Shown here one piece after another: positions 1-9,247 of a DNA stretch of 57,977 nt. How positions within the stretch are numbered: the stretch's first letter is position 1; each line of letters starts with the position of its first letter. Location: NCBI GenBank assembly GCA_023460535.1, contig JAEWPV010000011.1, positions 1-57,977 of the forward strand. The letters are read 5' to 3'. The translations under genes and the position numbers were made by a program. This DNA comes from Bacillota bacterium (lineage in GTDB: Bacteria > Bacillota > Clostridia > Oscillospirales > Ruminococcaceae). The notes beneath the pieces are model-generated. The model did not search any database and was not told where the DNA came from. It worked only from the letters and a program-made list of their open reading frames with translations.

Positions 1-246
1 TGAATACATCATTGCTTTTGACCGTAATGGTCAGCTTTGCTTTGCCCTTTTGCACTCGCTTTCCACTCGTTCTGATCTCCACCCGTCCTTTTCCTCATTT
101 TCGTTAGTCGTTTTGCCCATCGCTAAAAATGCTTACATATACATTTTGCGTAAAAGAACAGTTAACATACATAAACCAAGCACTTTATGTGTATGAATAC
201 CCACTACAGAAAAGGAAATGATACCAAATATGTGGGGTGATGAGTT

Positions 247-2577
247 ATGAATATGGCTATTGGCAAAAGTATCCCGCGCTTAGAGGCTTGGGACAAGGTA
301 ACCGGAAAAGCGCAATATACAGACGACCTGCCCGTAACCGGGCTGTTATGTGCCCGGCTGTTAACGAGCATTCAGGCGCATGCTAAAATTAGACGAATCG
401 ATACCGCAAAGGCACAAGGGGTCATGGGGGTTAAGTCAATTCTAACGGGTGAAGCCTGTCCACATCTATTCGGACCATTGTTGCAAGACCGTCCCGCGCT
501 TGCACAGGGCGTGGTTCGCTATGCGGGGGAACCCATTGCGATTGTGGTTGCCGTCGATGAAGCGACCGCGGAATACGCGGTGAGGTTGATTGAGGTGGAG
601 TATGAGGCGCTGCCGGTTGTGTTAACCCCTTCCGCTTCTTTGGCCGAGGGCGCTATTCTCATTCACACGCATCCCGAAAACTATAAAAGGGTTGCACAGG
701 ATGTTTATCCCCAGAACGACAGTAACATCGCAAGCAGCTATCGCATTCATAAAGGAGACGCTGCCACCGCTGTGCAGCGCAGTGAGGTTATTGTACGTCA
801 GCGGTTTTCACTTCCCTCGTCCGACCATCTGGCCATGGAGGTCCGCACCGCAAGGGCGGAAATATCGGCAGATGGCAAGGTGATTATCACAACCTCATCA
901 CAAGCGCCCTATACGGTGAAAAGCCAGATCGCGGACATCTTTTTACTGGACGAAGGCAAAATTCAAATAAAGGTTCCGTTTCTCGGCGGCGGGTTTGGCG
1001 GTAAAGCCCCAGTTATGTTGGAAGTTCTTGTGTTTTTAGCATCTAAAAGTGTCGGCGGAAAGCCGGTTCGGTTGACAATTCCCCGAGAGCAGGATATGGC
1101 TGCCCCACCCAGCCGCATCGGTCTGGAAGCTGAGATCAGCATCGGCGCAACAAAGGAGGGGTTGTTGCAAGGAGCCCAGTTAACCTACTGGGTGGACTGC
1201 GGTGCATATACCGATATTTCGCCATATATGACCAAAGCGATTGCGGTGGACTGTACCGGCCCTTATCATATAGAAAATCTGTCCTGTGATTCGTATTGTG
1301 TTTATACCAACCACACCTACGCAACCTCATACCGCAGCTTTGCGCATGAATCGTATACCTTTTGCATGGAACGTACGTTGGACATGCTTGCGCGCAAATG
1401 CAAGCTAGACCCGTTGGAGCTTCGCATAAAAAATGCGATTAGACCGGGAAGCCTTACCCCCACTCAGGTAATGTGCTCCTACGACTTAATGGGTGATCTG
1501 CCGCAATGCTTGGATAAGCTTCGCATGCTTTCGCAATGGGACAGCGGTGCCCCTGTTGCGATAAAGGAGAATACGGTACGCGCCAAAGGGATATCGTGCT
1601 TATGGAAGACGGAAAACCCGCCGACTAACGCTATATCCGGCGCTTTGATTACCTTTAACGCGGATGGAAGCGTAAACCTGAACACAGGGGTTGTGGAGAT
1701 GGGGTCGGGCGGACAAACCCATCTGGCGCAGATTCTAGCAGAGCGGTTGTGCATCGACCCCACACAGGTGCATGTTGTGATGCCCGTTGATACCAAGGTA
1801 ATGCCTGAACACTGGAAAACCGTAGCAAGTATGACGGAATACATGGCGGGAAATGCGGTGCTTCGGGCTGCAGATGATATTCTGGCGCAGCTGCGCAGCA
1901 ACGGTGCGCAAGCTCTGAGCTGCCCGGTTGAGGATGTGGAGGTTGCTCATTCCAGAGTGTATTCCAAAAAGAATCCCGAGCGGTTTATTGCATTTAAAAA
2001 CATCGTGCATGGCTACAAGGAGGAGGACGACACCTCAATTGGGGAGCCGGTGTTGGGACGCGGCGGATTTATGCTTAAGGGACTAAGCCATCTGGATAGC
2101 CAGACCGGCGCCGGGAAGTCCGGTCCTGCGTGGACCGTCGGTGCACAGGTGGTAGAGGTTGAAGCAAACCTAAAAACCTTTACCTATCGCATCCTCAATG
2201 CATCCACCGTTATGGATGTGGGAACGGTTATTAACCCCGAAGCAATGCGTGCGATGGTTGCGGGCGGTATGGCAATGGGCATTAGTATGTCCAGCCGCGA
2301 GGCATATCGATATAACCAGTACGGAGTGCTCACGACACCCAATCTGCGTACCTATAAGCTGCTTCACATTGGGCAAGAACCGGATTATCGGGTGGAGTTC
2401 GTCCAAACACCGCAAACCGATTCTCCGTACGGCGTTCGAAGCTACTCGGAACACGGTATTATTGGAATCCCCGCAGCGCTTGCCAACGCGTTATCCGCAG
2501 CGTTTGGCACAGAGATTACGACATTGCCCCTGACGCCGGAAATGCTGTGGCGGTTATCCAAGGAGGACAGACAATGA
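247..2577 (+). CDS. Xanthine dehydrogenase-type molybdopterin-binding large subunit
   Basis: This is the catalytic molybdenum cofactor subunit of a cytoplasmic hydroxylase of the xanthine dehydrogenase family, which oxidises purines or related N-heterocycles. The 776-residue length is normal for the stand-alone subunit. The a/b hammerhead domain is at the N terminus, the family motif GGGFGGK is at residues 247-253, and the catalytic-type Glu lies in YSEHGI near the C terminus, where homologues usually have GEP. The segment SYRSFAHES around residue 357 replaces the usual RGFG-type substrate loop, so the substrate may differ from xanthine. The ATG follows GGGGTGATG; an in-frame ATG two codons later is an alternative. 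The next gene overlaps by ATGA. The gene order Mo, FAD, FeS is seen in several clostridial operons. Family is certain; substrate is not. Confidence 0.93.
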   Translation: MNMAIGKSIPRLEAWDKVTGKAQYTDDLPVTGLLCARLLTSIQAHAKIRRIDTAKAQGVMGVKSILTGEACPHLFGPLLQDRPALAQGVVRYAGEPIAIVVAVDEATAEYAVRLIEVEYEALPVVLTPSASLAEGAILIHTHPENYKRVAQDVYPQNDSNIASSYRIHKGDAATAVQRSEVIVRQRFSLPSSDHLAMEVRTARAEISADGKVIITTSSQAPYTVKSQIADIFLLDEGKIQIKVPFLGGGFGGKAPVMLEVLVFLASKSVGGKPVRLTIPREQDMAAPPSRIGLEAEISIGATKEGLLQGAQLTYWVDCGAYTDISPYMTKAIAVDCTGPYHIENLSCDSYCVYTNHTYATSYRSFAHESYTFCMERTLDMLARKCKLDPLELRIKNAIRPGSLTPTQVMCSYDLMGDLPQCLDKLRMLSQWDSGAPVAIKENTVRAKGISCLWKTENPPTNAISGALITFNADGSVNLNTGVVEMGSGGQTHLAQILAERLCIDPTQVHVVMPVDTKVMPEHWKTVASMTEYMAGNAVLRAADDILAQLRSNGAQALSCPVEDVEVAHSRVYSKKNPERFIAFKNIVHGYKEEDDTSIGEPVLGRGGFMLKGLSHLDSQTGAGKSGPAWTVGAQVVEVEANLKTFTYRILNASTVMDVGTVINPEAMRAMVAGGMAMGISMSSREAYRYNQYGVLTTPNLRTYKLLHIGQEPDYRVEFVQTPQTDSPYGVRSYSEHGIIGIPAALANALSAAFGTEITTLPLTPEMLWRLSKEDRQ

Positions 2578-3413
2578 TACCCTTTGACTTTGCGTATTAT
2601 AGACCCGCATCTTTGCAGGAGACGGTCTTGGTCTATGCCCAGCTAAAAAACGACAATCAATACCCTTACTATTACAGCGGCGGAAGTGAGATTATTACGA
2701 TGAGCCGCGCAGGCAGCATCCGTCCGGATGCTGTCATTGATATAAAGGATATTCCGGAATGCAATGTTTTGGAGCAAAAAGAGGGTAGTCTGACGATTGG
2801 TGCTGCGTGTACGCTAAGTCGCATTAAGGAATCGGGGTTGTTCCCTTTGCTGGGTCTTGCCTGCGGGCGGATTGCGGACCACACAAACCAGTGCCGCATC
2901 ACACTTGGCGGTAATCTGTGCGGAACAATTATCTATCGCGAAGCGAGTCTTCCCTTGCTGCTTTCAGACGCGGACATCACCCTTCATGGGGCACAGGGCC
3001 AAAGAACGGTACCGTTTCACAGCGTGTTTGACGGACAGATGAACTTGCTCCCCGGTGAGTTTGTAGTACAGGTGCACATTCCCCTATGGGCTTTGCAGGC
3101 AAACCATGTACACATTAAGCATACCACCAACGAGATGATTGATTACCCGCTGGTAAATATAACCGCTCTGTGGAAAGAAAACCGGATGCGCATTGCGTTC
3201 TCGGGGCTTGTATCGGGTCCGTTTCGTGATAAGCAGATAGAAACTATACTAAATGAACACCGTACACCGATTACTAAGCGCGTGAAAGACGCGGCAGACC
3301 TGCTGCCTCACCCCCCCCGTAACGATGTGGAAGGCTCGGGCGATTACCGGATATTTGTACTAAAAAACACGCTGCGCACTCTGTTGGAGGAATATGAGAA
3401 TGGTTCAGTATGA
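2574..3413 (+). CDS. Xanthine dehydrogenase-type FAD-binding subunit
   Basis: This is the middle, FAD-carrying subunit that passes electrons from the iron-sulfur clusters to the acceptor. The start is the ATG inside the ATGA overlap with the upstream gene, preceded by AGGAGG at 2561-2566; a longer in-frame start at 2547 lacks a suitable site. The protein is 279 residues. Family motifs are the FAD pyrophosphate loop GGSEII near residue 35 and TLGGNLCG near residue 110, followed by the CO-dehydrogenase flavoprotein C-terminal domain. It is somewhat divergent: the usual IGSxQIRN segment reads ADHTNQCRI. Its last codons overlap the start of the iron-sulfur subunit, so the three genes are translationally coupled. 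Confidence 0.92.
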   Translation: MIPFDFAYYRPASLQETVLVYAQLKNDNQYPYYYSGGSEIITMSRAGSIRPDAVIDIKDIPECNVLEQKEGSLTIGAACTLSRIKESGLFPLLGLACGRIADHTNQCRITLGGNLCGTIIYREASLPLLLSDADITLHGAQGQRTVPFHSVFDGQMNLLPGEFVVQVHIPLWALQANHVHIKHTTNEMIDYPLVNITALWKENRMRIAFSGLVSGPFRDKQIETILNEHRTPITKRVKDAADLLPHPPRNDVEGSGDYRIFVLKNTLRTLLEEYENGSV

Positions 3414-3873
3414 AGAAAAATCTGTGATAGAGTTGGATGTTAACGGCGATAAGCGCAGCGTCTTGGTAAGACCTTCCGATTTATTGTTGGATGTATTGCG
3501 CGAGCAGCTTGGACTAACAGGCGCAAAGGCAGGCTGCAGAAACGGAGATTGTGGCACCTGCACCGTAAACGTGGACGGATGGCCTGTTAAGTCCTGCCTG
3601 ATGCTAGCCGTGGAAGCGGTGGGCCATACCATTGTAACTGTGGAAGGGCTAAACGGGATTTCTCCCGTTCAAAAAGCGTTTGTAGATGCCAGCGCGTTTC
3701 AATGCGGCTACTGTACCTCCGGCTTTTTAATGGTGTGTCATGCACTAAAAACACAACACCCCACCATGCCGGACGAGATTATTATAGAGGACTGGCTGCA
3801 AGCAAACCTATGCCGCTGCACCAGTTATCAGGAGATACGGCGCGCGGTGCACGCAATGTATGAAGCCCACTAA
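3394..3873 (+). CDS. Xanthine dehydrogenase-type [2Fe-2S] subunit
   Basis: This is the small electron-transfer subunit with two [2Fe-2S] clusters. The plant-ferredoxin-type cluster uses Cys48, Cys53, Cys56 and Cys68. The helical C-terminal domain binds the second cluster through Cys104, Cys107, Cys140 and Cys142 (FQCGYC and LCRC). At 159 residues it has the normal family length. The start overlaps the FAD-subunit gene by 20 bases and is preceded by GGAGG. It is the last gene of the operon, followed by a strong hairpin terminator at about 3971-4025. No molybdenum cofactor insertion or maturation genes are in the window. Confidence 0.95.
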   Translation: MRMVQYEEKSVIELDVNGDKRSVLVRPSDLLLDVLREQLGLTGAKAGCRNGDCGTCTVNVDGWPVKSCLMLAVEAVGHTIVTVEGLNGISPVQKAFVDASAFQCGYCTSGFLMVCHALKTQHPTMPDEIIIEDWLQANLCRCTSYQEIRRAVHAMYEAH

Positions 3874-3970
3874 TATCGCACTTGAACGATGCGAAAAACC
3901 GCTACTTGTATGGGAAACGCAACAAGCCTACGTTACGGCAGTTATGACATTTAGGCAGTAAAACACAACG

Positions 3971-4025
3971 AGCCACCAACGAAAGCAGTCGAAACGGTTC
4001 GACGATTGTTTCGTTGGTGGCTTTT
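3971..4025 (+). terminator. Intrinsic terminator after the molybdenum hydroxylase operon
   Basis: A 14-bp perfect stem (3971-3984 with 4009-4022) is followed by a short T run. The 24-base loop holds a small second hairpin. It lies between the operon and the convergent esterase gene, so it may act in both directions. Confidence 0.75.
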
Positions 4026-4108
4026 CCTGCTTTATGGCGGGATGAAGTAATTCTCGTTTTGTGTTCGCTGAAACCATGTACTGCGCAGTTTGCCTGCGCA
4101 AGCATCTG

Positions 4109-5026
4109 CTACTGCACACTGCTCTTTGTGTAAAACTTCAGGTATTCCTTTATACTGTCCTTTTGCAGGGTATGCCCGCCGTCATACAGACGAAACTCGG
4201 ACGAAATGCCCCGCTGTTGCAGCGCTTCATGCAAGGACTGCAATCCGACGGAAAACGGGTCGTTTTCATTTCCTGCATCTAGGTATACCCGAAGCTTGTC
4301 AAAGCCCTTGTCTTTGTCGTAACGCTGGATATCATTAAGCTCATCCACGTTGTCGTTCGGAAACAACCATTTTTCAAGCTGCCTGTCGGAATAGTCCCTT
4401 GATATTACCGCCGCGCTGTACCCGCCCACCTTGGAAAACAGCTCGGTGTGGCGAAACGCGATGCGAAGGGCCAGCATGCCCCCCATCGAAAAGCCCCCGA
4501 TATATCTTGCGCTGGCAGACACGTTGGTGTCGTAGTTTGTGTCGATGTACGGCACCAGTTCCTTGCAAAGAAATTGATCCATATTTGCCTCGCCAAGCAT
4601 TCCATCCTTAGCGAGGTCGTCTTGAATCTCTTTGAGCGTGGCGTCGCGTGCACGGGGAAACACCATAATCAACGGCTCGATCTCACCGCTGTCAATCAAC
4701 TGGTCGGCAATCTCCGCAATGCCGTTATCCACCCACATTGTGTGACTTGAGCCATGCCCGTGCAGACCGTACCACACGGGATACCTGTGCCCGCCGCCGT
4801 AGCCCTTTGGCAGATAGACAAGACAGGGCACCTGTGTGCCCATATAATCGCTTTCCAGCGACAGGGTTATAACCTGAGACTGCGCTAAGCGCTCGCCAAA
4901 GCCCGAGGCATGCACAGCTTTGTTGCCATCGGCACAGGCGCAAAATAGTGCAGCCGCGAGCAAGAGGGCAACCACCACACGAGCTGCCACGGGTATTTTT
5001 ACTGCGTTATCACGAGCGTATGTCAT
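4109..5026 (-). CDS. Exported alpha/beta-hydrolase esterase (esterase D/feruloyl-esterase-like)
   Basis: A 305-residue serine hydrolase of the Esterase_D family (alpha/beta fold), similar to tributyrin, S-formylglutathione and feruloyl esterases. The nucleophile elbow GFSMG places the catalytic Ser at residue 180, and the catalytic His is in DGGHT near the C terminus. A hydrophobic segment at residues 15-31 ends in FCACAD, so the protein is exported and may be a lipoprotein on Cys31, although the lipobox is not canonical. No clear Shine-Dalgarno site precedes the ATG. It is convergent with the molybdenum hydroxylase operon and shows no operon partner. Substrate is unknown. Confidence 0.85.
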   Translation of the reverse strand: MTYARDNAVKIPVAARVVVALLLAAALFCACADGNKAVHASGFGERLAQSQVITLSLESDYMGTQVPCLVYLPKGYGGGHRYPVWYGLHGHGSSHTMWVDNGIAEIADQLIDSGEIEPLIMVFPRARDATLKEIQDDLAKDGMLGEANMDQFLCKELVPYIDTNYDTNVSASARYIGGFSMGGMLALRIAFRHTELFSKVGGYSAAVISRDYSDRQLEKWLFPNDNVDELNDIQRYDKDKGFDKLRVYLDAGNENDPFSVGLQSLHEALQQRGISSEFRLYDGGHTLQKDSIKEYLKFYTKSSVQ

Positions 5027-5240
5027 AATCGTTCGGCTTTTATCGTAATACTCTTTGTAGCTTGCCGATTGCTAAATGAATAAAACCGAGCTTCACCTCT
5101 CTTGACTATGATTATACAGGATATTTTAGGAATATCAATCCACCGTGGATTTGCTTTTGCTTTTCTTTAGTGTTATAATTCAGGCAAATATTGAAACAGT
5201 TCGGTCTAAACACCTCCTTGCAGCAAACGGAGGAGTCCTT

Positions 5241-5750
5241 ATGAGCGAATGGTACGAACGACCTTCCCTCTCAGAAAAACTAAAGCTGCTGGAGGTTTTT
5301 ACAGGCAGATGGGAGTCGAGCGACATCCACGAACCGATGCCCTGGATGAAAGATGGCGGAATGGGAAAAACCGTGAACACCTTTTCAAGGGGTTTGTAAG
5401 ACTTTTGCTACCTTTGCGATATTTCTGCCGACACCCCGTTTGGAAATCTGAAGGGGCACGGTATCTATTTCTATGATTCCGAATCGGATCAATTCCGGAT
5501 TGAATGGTATGATAACTTTGGAAACCACATGACAGGGGCGGGTGATTTTTTAGAGGAGACCCACTCGCTTGTGCTGGTAGAGCACTACCGCATGAATGGA
5601 GTAGGTGTGACGGAACGACACACAGCAAGGCCGCTATCCGCTGACTGCTATACGCATTTTGTAGAGACCATGATGGATGGTGCGTTTCGGCTCACAAGCA
5701 CACTGACCTATAAAAAGTGTGTCGCTATTACAAATTCGGGCTTTTGACAG
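5241..5750 (+). pseudogene. DUF1579-like protein gene interrupted by one in-frame stop
   Basis: Translation from the ATG at 5241 (preceded by GGAGG) runs 52 codons to a TAA at 5397-5399. It then continues in the same frame for more than 110 codons to a normal stop at 5748-5750. The second part contains GNLKGHGIYFYDSESDQF and EWYDNFGNHMTGAGDF, which fit the DUF1579 pattern of a small beta-rich protein. Both parts together are about 169 codons, close to the family length. Because the frame is kept, the lesion is a nonsense substitution or a pair of compensating indels, not a single frameshift. Readthrough or a sequencing error are the alternatives. Function of the family is unknown. Confidence 0.7.
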
Positions 5751-5847
5751 CGGATGAAACAACTGCCCAAAGAAACAGGTTGGTGCAGACTGAGTACATG
5801 AACCGCTCCAATGTAACTTCGATATAACTATGCTTACCACATAAAAG

Positions 5848-5880
5848 GGGAACCGCTGCGAGCAACGGTTCCCTCTTTAT
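5848..5880 (-). terminator. Stem-loop terminator of the copA-lipoprotein operon
   Basis: GGGAACCG pairs with CGGTTCCC around a 10-base loop. On the minus strand the stem is followed by CCTTTTAT, and on the plus strand by TCTTTAT, so it can also serve the pseudogene upstream. Confidence 0.6.
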
Positions 5881-5902
5881 GTGTTATGGAGATAATCCTG
5901 TG

Positions 5903-6601
5903 TTATTTTAAGTCAAAGGGTTTTAGGAACTTATACACCTCTTGTGCCGTTGCCCCCATTCCCATGGTTACGGTGGCGTAGACCCAACCCTCTACCCTTT
6001 GCGGGTCGACCCCCGCTAATATGAGCGGCTCGGGATTGAGTACGAACACGATATCCTTGTCCTGATTGCTATTGTCCACCGTGTTTACATCCAGGTCTTT
6101 TGCCCATTCAAACAGGTTGCCGTCTCCCATATCGACGTTGTAATGATCCATCGCCGAATGGTAGCCGATTATACTGTCAAAGCTGTCTGCCAGCTGCCGG
6201 TACGCGGCAAGCGGCGTTGTCTGCGCTTGATTGCGAGGGGAATCCTTGCCAAGCTTTGAGCCGACGAGGATAACATCCCCTTCCACCGTGTAGTTATCGG
6301 GCAGGTTGTCCGGGATTAGTCCGGCGTTAATAAAGGGGCTTGCGTCAAACGCTAGCAGCACATCGTACAGCAGGCTTTTGCTGTAATCGGCACTCCAAAC
6401 AAACCGCACCGTGCCGTCCGGTGCCGCAAGCGACCATCCGGCGTTTTGCTCATCCACACTTACTTTATCGTCAGCCACCTTTAGCACTGCTTCAAACGAC
6501 TCGGCGGAGTACGCCCCCACCACATCCAGCCTTGCGCAGGCCGTGCTGAGAACCAGCAGCGTAGCCAGCGCAAAAACCGCCGTTAATTTAATATTCTTCA
6601 T
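5903..6601 (-). CDS. Hypothetical lipoprotein coupled to copA
   Basis: I do not recognise this family. The 232-residue protein begins with a short basic start, a hydrophobic stretch and the lipobox LSTAC, giving a predicted lipid-anchored Cys22 and an extracytoplasmic location. The mature part has no Cys and few His or Met residues, so it has no obvious copper-binding motif. The ATG begins one base after the copA stop codon, so the two are translationally coupled and probably function under the same conditions. A terminator hairpin follows at about 5848-5880. Confidence 0.8.
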   Translation of the reverse strand: MKNIKLTAVFALATLLVLSTACARLDVVGAYSAESFEAVLKVADDKVSVDEQNAGWSLAAPDGTVRFVWSADYSKSLLYDVLLAFDASPFINAGLIPDNLPDNYTVEGDVILVGSKLGKDSPRNQAQTTPLAAYRQLADSFDSIIGYHSAMDHYNVDMGDGNLFEWAKDLDVNTVDNSNQDKDIVFVLNPEPLILAGVDPQRVEGWVYATVTMGMGATAQEVYKFLKPFDLK

Positions 6602-6602
6602 G

Positions 6603-9095
6603 TTAATGCACCTGCCGTTTCTCTTTTTTATAAATTGATGCCTTAAACCGCTTTAGGCGCAGCGCGTTTGTCAGTACAGACACCGAGCTAAGGCTCATTG
6701 CCGCCGCCGCAAACATCGGGTTAAGCAGCGGTCCGCCGAACAGATAGAGCAACCCAGCCGCGATTGGTATACCGATTACGTTGTAACCAAACGCCCAAAA
6801 CAGGTTTTGCTTAATATTGCGAATGGTCTTTTTGCTTAGCAGTATCGCCGTGGGTACATCCATCAGATCTGAGCGCATCAACACAATGTCCGCTGATTCC
6901 ATCGCCACGTCGGTACCCGAGCCGATGGCGATGCCGATATCCGCCTGTGCAAGTGCCGGCGCGTCGTTGATTCCGTCGCCAACCATGGCAACCCTGCGAC
7001 CCTGTGCCTGCAGTTTTTTGACCTCGCCAGACTTATCCTGCGGCAGCACCTCTGCCAGCACGCGGTCAATTCCCACCTGCTTTGCTATGGCGGCGGCGGT
7101 TTTTTGGTTATCTCCGGTAATCATTGCCACCTCAATACCCATATCATGCAGCTGCCGGATCGCGCCGCGGCTGCTTTGCTTTACCACATCGGCAACCGCC
7201 ACAATGCCATAGAGCGCTTGGTTTACCGCTACATACATCGGGGTTTTACCCTCTGCGGCAAGCCTGTCGCCGTCGGTCTCCATGGTTACCAGGGCAATCC
7301 CGTGCTCCTCCATCAGTTTTCGATTTCCTGCCAGTACGGTTTGCCCATCAATCGTTGCTTGTATGCCCCGTCCCGTGAGCGAGAGAAACTCCTGTGCGGT
7401 GGTAAGCATTAACCCTTTGTCCTGTGCGCCGCGGACAATCGCCTGACCCAGCGGATGCTCCGAGCCCTTTTCTGCCGAGGCCGTCAGCCGCAGTAGCGTT
7501 TCCGGGTCTACTCCCTCTGCGGGAAGCACATCGGTTACGGCGGGCTTGCCCTCGGTAATCGTGCCCGTTTTATCAAGAATCACGGTGCCGATTTTATGAG
7601 CGATCTCCAGCGCTTCGCCACTTTTGATTAAGATGCCGTTCTCCGCACCTTTGCCGGTGCCCACCATAATGGCGGTGGGGGTTGCAAGCCCCAGCGCGCA
7701 GGGACAGGCGATGACCAGCACCGAGATGAAGATGGTAAGCGCAAACTCAACATCCCCGCCGGTACCGAAAAACCATGCGATGCCCGCAAGCACGGCAATG
7801 GCGCACACAACCGGAACAAAGTAACCGGACACGATATCCGCCATCTTGGCAATGGGTGCCTTAGAGCCTTGCGCGTCTTCTACAAGACGAATTATCTGTG
7901 CCAGCGCGGTTTCGCTACCCACCTTTTCGGCTTTGAACTGTATGGTTCCCGTTGTGTTCAGCGACGCGGTGTAGACCGGATCCCCTGCCTTTTTATCCAC
8001 CGGCATGCTCTCGCCGGTAAGCATCGACTCGTCGATTGCAGAATGCCCTTGCAGCACCGTGCCGTCTACCGGAAGCTTTGCCCCGGGCTTAACGACAATG
8101 ATGTCGCCGATTTCCACCTCTTCGATGGGGATTTCCTTCTCTTCGCCGTTATACAGGATGATTGCCGTTTTGGGTGCAAGACCCATCAGCTTTTTTATTG
8201 CCTCACCCGTTCTGCCCTTGGACACCGCCTCGAGTGTTTTACCCAGCAGAATTAGTGTGATAATCACGCCCGCCGTTTCGTAGTACAGGTGGTCGGCAGC
8301 AATAAAGTCTCCCTGGGTAACCTTCCGCGTGTTGTATGCACTGTATAGTACCGCCGCAGATGTACCCACCGCAATCAGTGAATCCATGTTTGGGCTGCGT
8401 TTCCACAATGCCGTAAAGCCCACGGTGTAGAATCGGTAGCCCACCGCAAGTACCGGCACCACCAGCATAAGCTGGGTTAGGGCAAATACCAGCGGGTATC
8501 GCATCGGGTCCAACCCTGCCGGAAACGGCAAACGCACGAATGAAATCATGGGGGCCATGGCAATGTATAAAAGCGGGAGCGAAAACACGGCGGAGATGAT
8601 AAACTTCGTCCAAAGCACCGTGATATCCTTTTGCTTTCTTCTACGATCTTCATCCGCCGCATCGGTTTTTTCCAGCTCCAGCGCCTTATAGCCGCTCTCT
8701 TCAATTGCCTGTCGAATCTCCGACAGTCTGATTACCTGCGGGTCGTAGGAGACCGTAGCCTTTTCGGTGGCAATATTAACGGACACGGCAGTGACGCCGT
8801 TTTGTTTTTTGATGACCTTTTCAACCCGCTGGGCGCAAGCGGCACAGGTCATGCCGCCGATTGGAATGGTCACGCCGGAGGAGGTATTCTCCACAGCCTC
8901 GTATCCGAGCTTAGTTACAACCTCTTTGACAGCGTCGATGGTCACAATTCCGGCATCGTACTCTACAAACAACTTTTCGCTTGCAAGGTTTACCGATGCC
9001 TGCGTAACACCCGAAAGCTTTAAAACCGTTTTTTCTATTCTTTGCGCACAAACGGCACAGGTCATACCCCTAATACCAAGTACCCGATTATCCAT
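6603..9095 (-). CDS. copA: Copper-exporting P-type ATPase CopA
   Basis: A membrane P1B-type ATPase that exports Cu(I). Two N-terminal heavy-metal-associated domains carry GMTCAVC and GMTCAAC. They are followed by eight expected membrane segments, the CPC transport motif in VIACPCALGLATP, the phosphorylation site DKTGT, the SEHPLG nucleotide-binding motif and GDGINDAPAL. Length is about 830 residues, normal for a two-HMA CopA. I place the start at the ATG at 9095, preceded by AAGAGGTG; a GTG three codons upstream lies inside that site. The gene is divergent from an HxlR-family regulator and is followed at once by a lipoprotein gene. No CsoR, CopY or CopZ gene is present nearby. Confidence 0.96.
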   Translation of the reverse strand: MDNRVLGIRGMTCAVCAQRIEKTVLKLSGVTQASVNLASEKLFVEYDAGIVTIDAVKEVVTKLGYEAVENTSSGVTIPIGGMTCAACAQRVEKVIKKQNGVTAVSVNIATEKATVSYDPQVIRLSEIRQAIEESGYKALELEKTDAADEDRRRKQKDITVLWTKFIISAVFSLPLLYIAMAPMISFVRLPFPAGLDPMRYPLVFALTQLMLVVPVLAVGYRFYTVGFTALWKRSPNMDSLIAVGTSAAVLYSAYNTRKVTQGDFIAADHLYYETAGVIITLILLGKTLEAVSKGRTGEAIKKLMGLAPKTAIILYNGEEKEIPIEEVEIGDIIVVKPGAKLPVDGTVLQGHSAIDESMLTGESMPVDKKAGDPVYTASLNTTGTIQFKAEKVGSETALAQIIRLVEDAQGSKAPIAKMADIVSGYFVPVVCAIAVLAGIAWFFGTGGDVEFALTIFISVLVIACPCALGLATPTAIMVGTGKGAENGILIKSGEALEIAHKIGTVILDKTGTITEGKPAVTDVLPAEGVDPETLLRLTASAEKGSEHPLGQAIVRGAQDKGLMLTTAQEFLSLTGRGIQATIDGQTVLAGNRKLMEEHGIALVTMETDGDRLAAEGKTPMYVAVNQALYGIVAVADVVKQSSRGAIRQLHDMGIEVAMITGDNQKTAAAIAKQVGIDRVLAEVLPQDKSGEVKKLQAQGRRVAMVGDGINDAPALAQADIGIAIGSGTDVAMESADIVLMRSDLMDVPTAILLSKKTIRNIKQNLFWAFGYNVIGIPIAAGLLYLFGGPLLNPMFAAAAMSLSSVSVLTNALRLKRFKASIYKKEKRQVH

Positions 9096-9188
9096 AAGAA
9101 TCACCTCTTGTCTTGTTTTGCACTACACGTCGTTCTTGACGCTTCTATCTGCTTATGCTATTATTATGACATTAAGTATATATAATTC

Positions 9189-9196
9189 AAGTACTT
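9189..9196. promoter_or_regulatory. Candidate operator AAGTACTT between copA and the HxlR gene
   Basis: The 8-bp perfect palindrome AAGTACTT sits in the AT-rich 150-bp divergent intergenic region, with further TACTT/AAGTA half-sites on both sides. HxlR-family regulators usually bind such palindromes next to their own gene. Inference only. Confidence 0.4.
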
Positions 9197-9247
9197 ACTT
9201 TATTGTGGTATAGTATCAATTTGTATAGTATAAGGAGGACACGGACT

